Shown here piece by piece: positions 1-8,600 of a DNA stretch of 44,946 nt; within the stretch, counting starts at the first letter, position 1; every line of letters begins with the position of its first letter. This DNA is from an uncultured Porphyromonadaceae bacterium (lineage in GTDB: Bacteria > Bacteroidota > Bacteroidia > Bacteroidales > Muribaculaceae). Under the pieces are notes generated by a model. It ran no database searches, had not been told where the DNA came from, and worked only from the letters and a program-made list of their open reading frames with translations. Location: positions 1 through 44,946 of the forward strand of contig UQER01000022.1 in NCBI GenBank assembly GCA_900540205.1, written 5' to 3'. A program made the translations under genes and the position numbers.

Positions 1-1548
1 CTCAACGCCACCGACCTCATCAACCCCCGCAGCGCCATAACCGGCAACACCCCCGTGCTCAAGGAGACCAAACACTGGTATCTCCCCCTCGACCGCTATG
101 AGGCCGACCTGAGCCGCTGGATTCTGGAAGGGCATAAGGAGTGGAAAACCAACGTTTACGGCCAGTGCAAGTCGTGGATCGACCTTGGCCTGCAGCCCCG
201 TGCCGTGAGCCGCGACCTCGACTGGGGTGTGCCAGTTCCCGTCGAAGGAGCCGACGGCAAGGTGCTCTACGTGTGGTTCGATGCCCCCATCGGCTACATC
301 TCCAACACAAAGGAGCTGCTGCCCGACACTTGGGAAACCTACTGGAAAGACCCTGAGACACGCATCATCAACTTCATCGGCAAGGACAACATCGTGTTCC
401 ACTGCATCATTTTCCCGGCCATGCTCATGGCCTACGGCGACAATTACCAGTTGCCCGACAATGTGCCTGCCAATGAATTCCTCAACCTCGAGGGCGATAA
501 AATCTCCACTTCGCGCAACTGGGCCATCTGGCTGCACGAGTATCTGCGCGACTTCCCCGGCAAGCAGGACGTGCTCCGCTACGTACTTACGGCCAACGCA
601 CCGGAAACCAAGGATAACGACTTTACATGGCGCGATTTCCAGAGCCGCAACAACTCGGAACTCGTGGCCATCCTGGGCAACTTCGTCAACCGTGCCGTCG
701 TGCTCACCCATAAATATTTCAACGGGGCGGTGCCTGCCGCAGGCGAGCTGCAGCCTGTGGACACGCAGGCTCTTGCCGAACTCGCCGCTCTGCGCGACGC
801 CCTTACGGCCAACCTCGAGACCTTCCATTTCCGTGAGGCTCTGAAGGAGGCCATGAACATTGCCCGTCTCGGCAACAAATATCTGCAGGAGACAGAGCCG
901 TGGAAGGTGGCTAAGACCGACATGGCCCGTGTGGGCACCATCCTGAACGTGGCGCTGCAGATCTGCGCCAACATCGCCGTGGCCTTCGAGCCGTTCCTGC
1001 CGTTCACTGCCGGACGCCTGAGCCGCATGCTCCGTCTCGACAACATGAAGTGGGCTGACCTCGGACGCGCCGACATCATGACTGCCGGCACACAGCTCGG
1101 CGAGGCCGAACTGCTGTTCGAAAAAATCGAGGACGATGCCGTGCAGGCCCAGCTCGACCGCCTGGCCCGCATCAAAAAAGAGAATGAACTGAAAAACTGG
1201 CAGCCCGCTCCGGTGCAGCCCGAAGTGGCGTTCGACGACTTCCTCAAGCTCGACCTGCGCGTGGGCACCGTGAAGGAGTGCAAGCGCGTGCCCAAGGCCG
1301 ACAAGCTGCTGCAGTTCCTCATTGACGACGGCACGCCCGACGGACGCACCATCGTGAGCGGTATCGCAAAATACTACGATCCCGCCGACCTCGTGGGCAA
1401 GCAGGTGTGCTTTGTGGCCAACTTCGCTCCCCGCAAGCTGAAAGGCGTGGAGTCGCAGGGCATGATCCTGTCGGCCGAGAATGCCGACGGCTCGCTGGTT
1501 GTGATGGGCCCGACGGGTCCCGTGGCTCCCGGCGCACAGGTAAAATAA
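1..1548 (+). CDS. metG: Methionyl-tRNA synthetase, 5'-truncated by window edge
   Basis: Charges initiator and elongator tRNA-Met in the cytoplasm. The frame is open from base 1, so the start, the HIGH motif and the zinc-binding region lie upstream of the window. What is visible is the end of the connective region, the WFDAPIGYIS block of the class I catalytic core, a KISTS signature loop (residues reading KISTSRNW, the variant of KMSKS common in Bacteroidetes), the alpha-helical anticodon-binding domain, and a C-terminal EMAP/Arc1p-like tRNA-binding domain starting near FLKLDLRVGTV. The stop TAA is at 1546-1548. A first in-frame GTG at 55 is internal and not a start. A GC-rich hairpin follows. 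Identification is confident; only the missing 5' part is uncertain. Confidence 0.97.
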   Translation, partial: LNATDLINPRSAITGNTPVLKETKHWYLPLDRYEADLSRWILEGHKEWKTNVYGQCKSWIDLGLQPRAVSRDLDWGVPVPVEGADGKVLYVWFDAPIGYISNTKELLPDTWETYWKDPETRIINFIGKDNIVFHCIIFPAMLMAYGDNYQLPDNVPANEFLNLEGDKISTSRNWAIWLHEYLRDFPGKQDVLRYVLTANAPETKDNDFTWRDFQSRNNSELVAILGNFVNRAVVLTHKYFNGAVPAAGELQPVDTQALAELAALRDALTANLETFHFREALKEAMNIARLGNKYLQETEPWKVAKTDMARVGTILNVALQICANIAVAFEPFLPFTAGRLSRMLRLDNMKWADLGRADIMTAGTQLGEAELLFEKIEDDAVQAQLDRLARIKKENELKNWQPAPVQPEVAFDDFLKLDLRVGTVKECKRVPKADKLLQFLIDDGTPDGRTIVSGIAKYYDPADLVGKQVCFVANFAPRKLKGVESQGMILSAENADGSLVVMGPTGPVAPGAQVK

Positions 1549-1572
1549 GACGTCTCCAGTAAAAAAACACAA

Positions 1573-1596
1573 GGGGGCATCCGCCCCCGCCTTTCT
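1573..1596 (+). terminator. Hairpin downstream of metG
   Basis: A 6-bp all-GC stem (1573-1578 with 1583-1588, loop ATCC) lies 25 bases after the metG stop. It is followed by a pyrimidine stretch rather than a clean T-run, so termination may be partial and the asparaginase gene could receive readthrough. Confidence 0.45.
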
Positions 1597-1628
1597 CTCA
1601 TAAACCTAACCTAAATCTGATTTTGCCG

Positions 1629-2669
1629 ATGAGTAGTCAACGTCCCCGCATACTGATCATCTACACCGGTGGAACAATCGGAATGATTGAGGACCCTGAA
1701 ACAAAAACCCTCAAGCCGTTCGATTTCAACCACCTGATCGACAATGTGCCCAAGATCAAGATGCTCGACTACGACATCGAGCACATACAGTTCGAGCATC
1801 CCATCGATTCGAGCGACATCAACCCGGCTCACTGGCAGCAGATTGCAGGATATATCGGACGGCATTATGCCGATTTCGACGGTTTTGTGGTGCTCCACGG
1901 CACCGACACCATGGCCTACACCGCCTCGGCGCTCAGCTTCATGCTCGAGAACCTGAGCAAGCCGGTGATTATCACCGGCTCACAGCTTCCGGTGGGGGAG
2001 GTGCGCACCGACGGCGAGGAAAACCTCATAACCGCACTGCAGATTGCCGCCGCTACCGATACCGTGAGCGGAGAGCCTATGGTGCAGGAAGTGGCCATTC
2101 TGTTTGAGAATTATCTGTGGCGCGGCAACCGCTCCACTAAGATGAGTGCCGATAATTTCAATGCATTCAAGAGTAACAACTATCCCTCGCTGGCCAAGAT
2201 AGGTCTCTCTATCCATTTCAACCACGATGCCCTGTGGCGTCTGCGCGGGCGGCGTCCGTTCAGGCTGAATCCTGGCATGAGCGATGGTGTGATTGTGGTC
2301 TATGTCTATCCCGGCATCACGCGCGAGGTGCTTCACCGGCAGCTCTCGATGCCCGGTGTGAAAGGGGTGGTGCTCAAAACGTATGGTGCCGGCAATGTGC
2401 CTTCGGTGCCCTGGTTTGGCGAGGTAGTGCAGGAGGCTGTGGCTTCAGGCATTGTGGTGGTGAATGTCACGCAGTGCCCTAACGGCAGCGTGCATCAGAC
2501 CCGCTACTACACAGGCAGCGTGCTTGAGAATGCAGGCGTTATCTCCGGACATGACCTCACCACCGAGGCTGCACTGACCAAGATGATGTTCCTCTTCGGC
2601 ACAGGCATGAGCGCCGCCCAGGTGGCTAAAAGCATGCTCCACCCCATGTGCGGCGAAATGTCTATCTGA
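1629..2669 (+). CDS. ansA: Type I L-asparaginase (cytoplasmic)
   Basis: Hydrolyses L-asparagine to aspartate and ammonia. The 346-residue product has no signal peptide, which fits the cytoplasmic type I (AnsA) class. The two threonine-containing active-site signatures are present: YTGGTIGM near the N-terminus and VLHGTDTMAYT near residue 87. The C-terminal part carries the small domain with the GAGNVP block. The ATG at 1629 is chosen because homology begins within a few residues of it; an in-frame TTG two codons upstream (1623) is a weaker alternative. The gene follows metG by 80 bases and ends at a strong terminator, so it is either monocistronic or the tail of a metG transcript. Confidence in the family is high; substrate preference over glutamine cannot be read from sequence. 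Confidence 0.94.
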   Translation: MSSQRPRILIIYTGGTIGMIEDPETKTLKPFDFNHLIDNVPKIKMLDYDIEHIQFEHPIDSSDINPAHWQQIAGYIGRHYADFDGFVVLHGTDTMAYTASALSFMLENLSKPVIITGSQLPVGEVRTDGEENLITALQIAAATDTVSGEPMVQEVAILFENYLWRGNRSTKMSADNFNAFKSNNYPSLAKIGLSIHFNHDALWRLRGRRPFRLNPGMSDGVIVVYVYPGITREVLHRQLSMPGVKGVVLKTYGAGNVPSVPWFGEVVQEAVASGIVVVNVTQCPNGSVHQTRYYTGSVLENAGVISGHDLTTEAALTKMMFLFGTGMSAAQVAKSMLHPMCGEMSI

Positions 2670-2717
2670 CGGCGCCTGAGTATATTTATAAAGAAAAATC
2701 TTGTAATTGACATATCT

Positions 2718-2764
2718 CCCACACCGGGGCGGACGGTCTGTCCTCCGGTGTGGGATTGTTTGTG
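2718..2764 (+). terminator. Terminator of asparaginase gene
   Basis: A perfect 10-bp stem (2718-2727 with 2745-2754, CCCACACCGG) with a 17-nt loop, followed by ATTGTTTGTG. The position, 49 bases after the stop, fits an intrinsic terminator although the T-run is interrupted. Confidence 0.75.
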
Positions 2765-2811
2765 ATTCCTGCTATGTAATGTGGGAAAATGAAGCGTTTT
2801 GGGTATGGCGC

Positions 2812-2876
2812 AAAAAAAAATTACTCGTCATCTCGACGAATAATCTTCTTACCTTAAATCTAATACCATGAAAAAC
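2812..2876 (-). ncRNA. Candidate tiny (~65 nt) small RNA
   Basis: Seen on the minus strand: a TAACTTTG box at 2889-2882, then about 65 nt, ending in a hairpin (TCGTC/GACGA core at 2825-2829 and 2835-2839, extended by ATTA/TAAT) directly followed by nine T residues. Promoter-like box, short body and intrinsic terminator in one orientation are the signature of an independently transcribed small RNA. No ORF of useful length fits. It could instead be a bidirectional terminator for the asparaginase gene with a chance box upstream. There is no sequence match to a known RNA that I can assert. Confidence 0.45.
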
Positions 2877-2881
2877 TGATG

Positions 2882-2889
2882 CAAAGTTA
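2882..2889 (-). promoter_or_regulatory. Bacteroidetes -7 box (TAACTTTG) for the small RNA candidate
   Basis: Matches the TAnnTTTG consensus of the Bacteroidetes housekeeping sigma factor on the minus strand. A clear -33 TTTG at the usual spacing is not seen. The predicted start is near 2875. Confidence 0.4.
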
Positions 2890-3119
2890 TATTTTTTCTG
2901 TTATATAACATACGTATCGCCAAAAAAAGTTGTTTATTTTAACATAAATTAGAATTCTCATCGCTTCTGCGTTGCCGATAATATCTCCGGAGGCGGTGGT
3001 GTCAGCCGTGTATGAGTCTACATTGCTGAAACAGCACTTGAGAAGTCTGCAAATTGGATTTCATTTTGATTTTTAACATCGTTTAACTCGCGTCCGTCAA
3101 ATTTCCACGGTTAGTTGTC

Positions 3120-3127
3120 TAATTTTG
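3120..3127 (+). promoter_or_regulatory. -7 box (TAATTTTG) for the 3272 lipoprotein gene
   Basis: TAnnTTTG match in the otherwise featureless, AT-rich stretch 2890-3271, giving an expected leader of about 140 nt. No convincing -33 element. A simple TATTACAT repeat runs through 3170-3200. Nothing else is recognisable in this stretch. Confidence 0.4.
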
Positions 3128-3271
3128 TACGGCAAATTAGGTGACACTGCCACACGTGCATGCACCCACTATTATATATTATATTACATTACATTACATA
3201 GTCTCGGTAATGTTTCCACTTCTGTGCGGGCTGGTTTTTAAGATTGACCATTTAACATAAAGTTCATAACA

Positions 3272-4141
3272 ATGAAAAGGATCAAATTTCTTGCAATGAT
3301 GATTGCCGCCTTCTCCTTCACCCTGGGCTTCACCGCCTGCGGCGACGATGATGACGACACTCCCGACTCCAATCTTTGGGTGGGCGAACTTGGGGCTCCG
3401 GCTTATGAAGCCGATGCCGTTGCCTACCGCATCACAAACAGCAGCGAGTACAGCGCCATCGAACTGACCGCAAGCGGCAATTACATTGTCACTCCGGCCG
3501 CTCTCGCGCAAAACAACGCACCGGCTGCACGCCGCAGCATGTTCAAAGCCATGGCTAAGGAGGAACGCAGCTCCCGCGCCAGCAACTATAACGGTGTTTT
3601 CGGCACATACACCAAGCTCTCCGACGGTTCCTACAACCTCGCTGGTTTCGGCGTGCTCAGCCCTTACAACAACGGTAGCCTCACACTCACTCTTGAGAAC
3701 GGCACAACCGAGGTGCTCGATGCAGTGAAGGTTGCCGACATCGAAAGCAACCCCCTTAACAATCGTCTCTGCCGTTCCTGGTATGTTCAGTCGGGCGAAT
3801 TCCTCATTTACGACAGGGGTGGCAATCTGATTGACCGTGAAACCATCACCGGCTCCGACCTTAAGGATGATTATGTACAGTACGTTGTAGTGACCAAGGC
3901 CGGCACATTCGTACAGGTAGATTGGGATGGGTATATTGAAGGCAACGGCGAATGGGCATGGCTCAGCGCTCTCGATCAGATTTTCTCATACCGCTTCCTT
4001 GATGATGAGGATGACAACGGCATGGTTCAGGTTGCATTCGACAACAACCGCGCCAGCTTTATCGAATCCTTTGAGGAGTATGATGACGATTACGGGCAGT
4101 ATGTGACTTTTGTGTCTCGGATCAATGCCGTAGCCCGCTGA
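3272..4141 (+). CDS. Surface-type lipoprotein of unknown function
   Basis: A 289-residue product with a lipoprotein signal peptide: a positively charged start (MKRIK), a hydrophobic core and a lipobox ending FTAC with Cys23. The Cys is followed by GDDDDD, the acidic run that in Bacteroidetes lipoproteins favours export to the outer leaflet (established for related species; inference here). The mature part has no motif I recognise. It is rich in Asn, Asp, Tyr and Gly and appears beta-rich. The first 30 residues and the 5' leader are nearly the same as those of the lipoprotein at 22696-23127, and the downstream terminator stem is identical, so the two belong to one family or cassette. It stands alone between a -7 box and a strong terminator. 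The function is unknown. Confidence 0.85.
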   Translation: MKRIKFLAMMIAAFSFTLGFTACGDDDDDTPDSNLWVGELGAPAYEADAVAYRITNSSEYSAIELTASGNYIVTPAALAQNNAPAARRSMFKAMAKEERSSRASNYNGVFGTYTKLSDGSYNLAGFGVLSPYNNGSLTLTLENGTTEVLDAVKVADIESNPLNNRLCRSWYVQSGEFLIYDRGGNLIDRETITGSDLKDDYVQYVVVTKAGTFVQVDWDGYIEGNGEWAWLSALDQIFSYRFLDDEDDNGMVQVAFDNNRASFIESFEEYDDDYGQYVTFVSRINAVAR

Positions 4142-4171
4142 TTCCATTCCTCATTAGGTAATAACAACTCA

Positions 4172-4210
4172 GCGCCGTGTCTCATTCCAACAGACACGGC
4201 GCATTTTTTT
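4172..4210 (+). terminator. Strong terminator after lipoprotein gene
   Basis: A perfect 11-bp stem (GCGCCGTGTCT at 4172-4182, its complement at 4192-4202), 9-nt loop, then ATTTTTTT. The same 11-bp stem recurs at 22626-22657 behind the related lipoprotein gene. Confidence 0.93.
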
Positions 4211-4249
4211 GAGGTATGATGGTGAAAGTATGTTAAATATGGAAACCGG

Positions 4250-4265
4250 TATGATATATATCATA
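4250..4265. promoter_or_regulatory. Perfect 16-bp palindrome, operator candidate of the efflux operon
   Basis: TATGATATATATCATA is a perfect inverted repeat ending 21 bases before the -7 box at 4287, so it covers the expected -33 region. That placement suits a repressor or activator dimer controlling the RND operon. No regulator gene is adjacent. Confidence 0.45.
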
Positions 4266-4286
4266 TCCTATGAATTAAAAAGTGAG

Positions 4287-4294
4287 TAATTTTG
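4287..4294 (+). promoter_or_regulatory. -7 box (TAATTTTG) of the RND efflux operon
   Basis: TAnnTTTG match 134 bases before the adaptor ATG. The -33 region is occupied by the 4250-4265 palindrome and has no TTTG, which suggests an activator-dependent or repressible promoter. Confidence 0.5.
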
Positions 4295-4428
4295 CATCCG
4301 TAATTGGCAACATACAGCTAAGTCGTTTCAACAGTTATTGACAATCAGATGTTTAAGAATTGTTATATGTTGCCGCAAGATATATGCAGAATTTAATCCA
4401 TAGGTAAAAATATCAAACAACGAAGAAA

Positions 4429-5619
4429 ATGAAGAATTGCAAGATGCATTCGCTTGCAACCGCAGTGGTTGCAACCGCGACTTTCCTCACTTTCACATCA
4501 TGCGGAAGTAAAGATGCAGCCGGTCAGCAGGCCGGTCAGCAGGCTCCCGAGATCGGTGTAATCACCGTACAGGAGGGTTCGTCGGATCTGAACAGCGCCT
4601 ATGCCGCTACGATCAAAGGTAAAACGGACATCGATGTGCGTCCGTTCGTTTCAGGTTTCATCACAAAGGTGATGGTCGATGAAGGCCAGCACGTGACCAA
4701 AGGCCAGCCCCTGTTCACCCTTGACCAGGTGCAGTATCAGGCCGCCGTAGAGCAGGCTCAGGCCGCCGTCAACTCGGCAAAGACATCGGTTGAGACCGCA
4801 CGCCTCACCGCAGCCAACAAGCAGAAACTTTTCGACAAGAACATAATCAGCGACTACGAGAACCAGCTGGCAAAGAACCAGCTCGCACAGGCCGAGGCAC
4901 AGCTCAGCCAGGCCAATGCAGCGCTCGTTTCCGCCCGCAAGAATCTGAGCTACACCGTTGTGACATCGCCCTCCGACGGTTTCGTAGGTTCGATTCCCAA
5001 CCGTGAAGGCTCGCTCGCATCCCCCTCGATGGTCACACCTCTTACCACCGTCAGCGACAACGGCGATGTGTATGCCTACTTCTCGCTCAATGAAAAGGAT
5101 ATCCTCGACATGACCGACGGCGGCAAGATTGCGCTCAACACAGCCATTGCCAACATGCCCGCAGTGCAGCTGCAGCTTTCCGACGGCACCATCTATCCCG
5201 AAGCCGGCAAGGTGGCCACAGTGAGCGGCGTAATCGACAACTCGACAGGCGCAGCCAACGTGCGCGCCCGTTTCAAGAACATCAACGGCATGCTCCGCAG
5301 CGGTTCCACCGGCCAGATTCTCATTCCCAATCATCTTGACAGCGTGATTGTCGTGCCCCAGAAGGCCACATTCGAGATTCAGGACCGCCGTTTCGTCTAC
5401 GTGGTAAACGATTCGAACATGACAGTCAGCACTCCCATCACCGTTTCCGCTCAGGACAACGGCAAGGAATTCGTGGTGACATCCGGCCTCAAGCCCGGTC
5501 AGCGCGTGGTTATCGAGGGTGTCGGCACCAAAGTGCGCGACAACATGCCCATCCAGCCTGTTGACGCTGCTGCCGCTGCTGCCGCTGCCGCAGCACAGGG
5601 TGCACCACAGGCACACTGA
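4429..5619 (+). CDS. RND efflux periplasmic adaptor (membrane fusion protein)
   Basis: AcrA/MexA-type adaptor that joins the inner-membrane pump to the outer-membrane channel. The 396-residue product is a lipoprotein: the signal peptide ends FTSC with Cys25. The lipoyl half-motif follows (DVRPFVSGFITKVMVDEG), then a long alpha-hairpin coiled coil rich in Ala and Gln (about residues 105-165), the second lipoyl half (VTSPSDGFVG), a beta-barrel domain and the membrane-proximal domain. An unusual C-terminal tail has a run of Ala residues just before the stop. It is first in a three-gene operon, 56 bases before the pump gene. The family assignment is secure; the substrates (drugs, bile salts, dyes) cannot be told from sequence. 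Confidence 0.95.
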   Translation: MKNCKMHSLATAVVATATFLTFTSCGSKDAAGQQAGQQAPEIGVITVQEGSSDLNSAYAATIKGKTDIDVRPFVSGFITKVMVDEGQHVTKGQPLFTLDQVQYQAAVEQAQAAVNSAKTSVETARLTAANKQKLFDKNIISDYENQLAKNQLAQAEAQLSQANAALVSARKNLSYTVVTSPSDGFVGSIPNREGSLASPSMVTPLTTVSDNGDVYAYFSLNEKDILDMTDGGKIALNTAIANMPAVQLQLSDGTIYPEAGKVATVSGVIDNSTGAANVRARFKNINGMLRSGSTGQILIPNHLDSVIVVPQKATFEIQDRRFVYVVNDSNMTVSTPITVSAQDNGKEFVVTSGLKPGQRVVIEGVGTKVRDNMPIQPVDAAAAAAAAAAQGAPQAH

Positions 5620-5675
5620 TCCCCGCCCAACTCTAAAGTATAATCTCCAAATTTCACAACAGAAACAGATTTCCA

Positions 5676-8600
5676 ATGAAACTGGATACCTTTATTAACC
5701 GTCCGGTGCTATCGACGGTTATCTCCATATTCATAGTGCTGTTGGGTCTGATTGGATTGTCGTCGCTCCCTATTACGAAATTCCCTGATATAGCGCCCCC
5801 GACCATCCATGTGTCAACCACATACAGCGGTGCAAACGCCCAGGCCGTGCTCAACTCCGTGATCGCGCCTCTTGAGGAATCGATCAACGGCGCCGAAGGC
5901 ATGACCTACATAGAATCAACCGCCACCAACGCCGGTTCGGCCGACATCAGCGTGCACTTCGAGCAGGGCTTCGACCCCGACATGGCCGCCGTCGACGTGC
6001 AGAACCGTGTGTCGAAGGCTCTCAACCTCCTCCCCGCCGAAGTAACCCAGGTGGGTGTGCAGACCCAGAAACGCCAGAGCTCCATGCTTGTGGGTATAGC
6101 GCTCTACAGCAACGTGCCCGAATATGACGGCGAGTTTCTCGACAACTATATGAAGATCAATATCATTCCCGTGCTCCAGCGTGTGCAGGGCGTGGGTGAT
6201 GTGATGAGCTTCGGCGGCGACTACTCCATGCGTATATGGATCAAGCCCGAAGTGATGGCGCAGTACGGCCTGACGCCTTCGGATGTCGCAGCTGCGCTGA
6301 GAGACCAGAACGTCGAGGCCGCCCCGGGTTCGTTTGGCGCGCAGGGCGACCAGAGCTTCCAGTACACACTGAAGTACCGCGGCCGCTACGAGACACCCGA
6401 GGAATTCGAGAACATCGTGGTCCGCACCAACGCCAACGGCGATGTGCTGCGACTGAAGGACGTGGCCGACGTGGAACTCGGCAAGGTGACCTACGACTTC
6501 CAGAACACCCTCAACGGCAAGCCCTCAACCATGGCTATCGTGTTCCAGACGGCCGGCTCCAACGCCACCCAGATCATCAACGACTGTCTGGCGCAGGTGG
6601 AAGAACTCAAGAAAGACCTCCCCAAGGGGCTTGAGTTTGCCATACCTCTGAACAACAACGACTTCCTCTATGCATCAATCCATAAGGTAATCTCGACGCT
6701 TATCGAGGCGTTCATCCTTGTGTTCTTTGTGGTGTATGTGTTCCTGAGCGACCTCCGAAGCACGCTTATCCCCGCAATCGCCATCCCTGTGGCCCTTGTC
6801 GGCACGTTCTTCGCGATGAACCTCATCGGATTCTCAATCAACCTTATCACCCTCTCGGCCCTTGTGCTCGCCATCGCCATTGTGGTGGACGACGCCATCG
6901 TGGTGGTGGAGGCCGTGCATGCCAAGCTTGATGCGGGCTACAAGAACTCACGCAAGGCCGCCATTGACGCCATGAGCGAGATCGGCACTGCCATCATCTC
7001 CATCACCCTGGTCATGATGCTTGTGTTCATCCCCGTGTCGTTCATGCCCGGCACCTCCGGTATCTTCTACCGTCAGTTCGGTCTGACAATGGCCATCGCC
7101 ATCGGCTTCTCGGCCGTGAACGCCCTGACCCTGTCGCCTGCGCTATGCGCCGTGTTCCTTAAGCCTCACAAGACCGACGACGCCCATAACGCTCCGCTCA
7201 AGGAGCGCATGGGCGAGGCTTACCGCGCAGCCGGCGATGCAATGAAATCAAAGTGGAAGACCACATGGCTGCCGCTCGGCACATTCGCCCTACTGGTTGC
7301 CACCATTACCTTCATGGTGCTCGGGTGGTTCGACTTCCCCACCGTTCTGCAGGGTGTCGTAGCCATTCTCTGCGCCGTGTTCACCGTATGGGGTCTGTTC
7401 ACCCAGTCGTTCAAGAAAGCCTTTGAAAGAGTGTTCGGCACACTTCAGGGTCATTACAACAATATCTCCGGGTTCTTTATCCGCCACAAAATCACCTCGG
7501 CCGGTATCGTTGCCGCAAGTATCGCGGTTCTTGTCTGGCTTATGAGCACCACCCCGTCAACCCTTGTGCCTAACGAGGATACAGGCGTTGTGTTTGCCAT
7601 GGTCGACATGCCTCCGGGCACATCGCAGGAGCGCACCATCGAAGTGATGGACCAGGTGGACAAGCTGCTGCTGTCCATTCCGGCGGTGGAATACACCCAG
7701 AAAATCGCGGGCTACTCGTTCATCGCCGGTCAGGGTGCCACCTACGGAACCTTCATCGTGAAGCTCAAGGACTGGAGTCTGCGTGACAAGAAAACCGAAA
7801 GCTCGGAGGCCGTGCTCGGAATGATCTACGGCATGACCGGAAAGCTCATCAAAGACGGCCGTATCATGGCGTTCGCTCCCCCTATGATCGACGGTTACTC
7901 GGCCACCAACGGTTTCGAGCTGAAGATGCAGGACAAGACCGGCGGCAGCGTCGACCAGTTCTTCTCTGTAGTGCAGGGATTCCTTGCCCAGCTGAACGCC
8001 CAGCCAGAAATCCAGATGGCCTACACCACCTTCAACCCCACATTCCCACAGTATAAGATTGACATCGATGCCGCCAAGGCGCAGAAAGCCGGTCTGACCA
8101 CATCGGGCATCCTCTCAACCCTGCAGGGCTACTACGGCTCAATGTATGTGTCGAACTTCAACCGTTTCGGTAAAATCTACCGCGTCATGATGCAGGCTCC
8201 GCCTGAGTCGCGTATCAGCCCCGAGACACTCAAGAACATTAAGGTTCGCTCGTCCAACGGCTCCATGGCATCGCTCGAGAACTTTGTCACACTTGAAAAG
8301 GTTTACGGTCCTGACCTTCTGAACCGCTTCAACCTCTTCTCGTCAATCTCCGTGACAGGTTCGCCTGCGCAGGGCTATTCGTCGGGTCAGGCACTCGAGG
8401 CTATAGCCCGCGTGGCACAGCAGACACTTCCCCAGGGCTTCGGCTACGAATATGCCGGTATGACCCGTGAGGAGGGGAGCACCGGGTCGGGCAATACCAC
8501 GGCCATCATCTTCGGCCTCTGCCTCCTGTTCGTTTACCTGCTGCTGTCGGCACAGTACGAAAGCTACATCATCCCCTGGGCGGTGATCCTCTCCATTCCG

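Noticed and set aside
4651..5676. 341-codon minus-strand ORF opposite the adaptor gene
   Set aside because: Antisense shadow of the RND adaptor.
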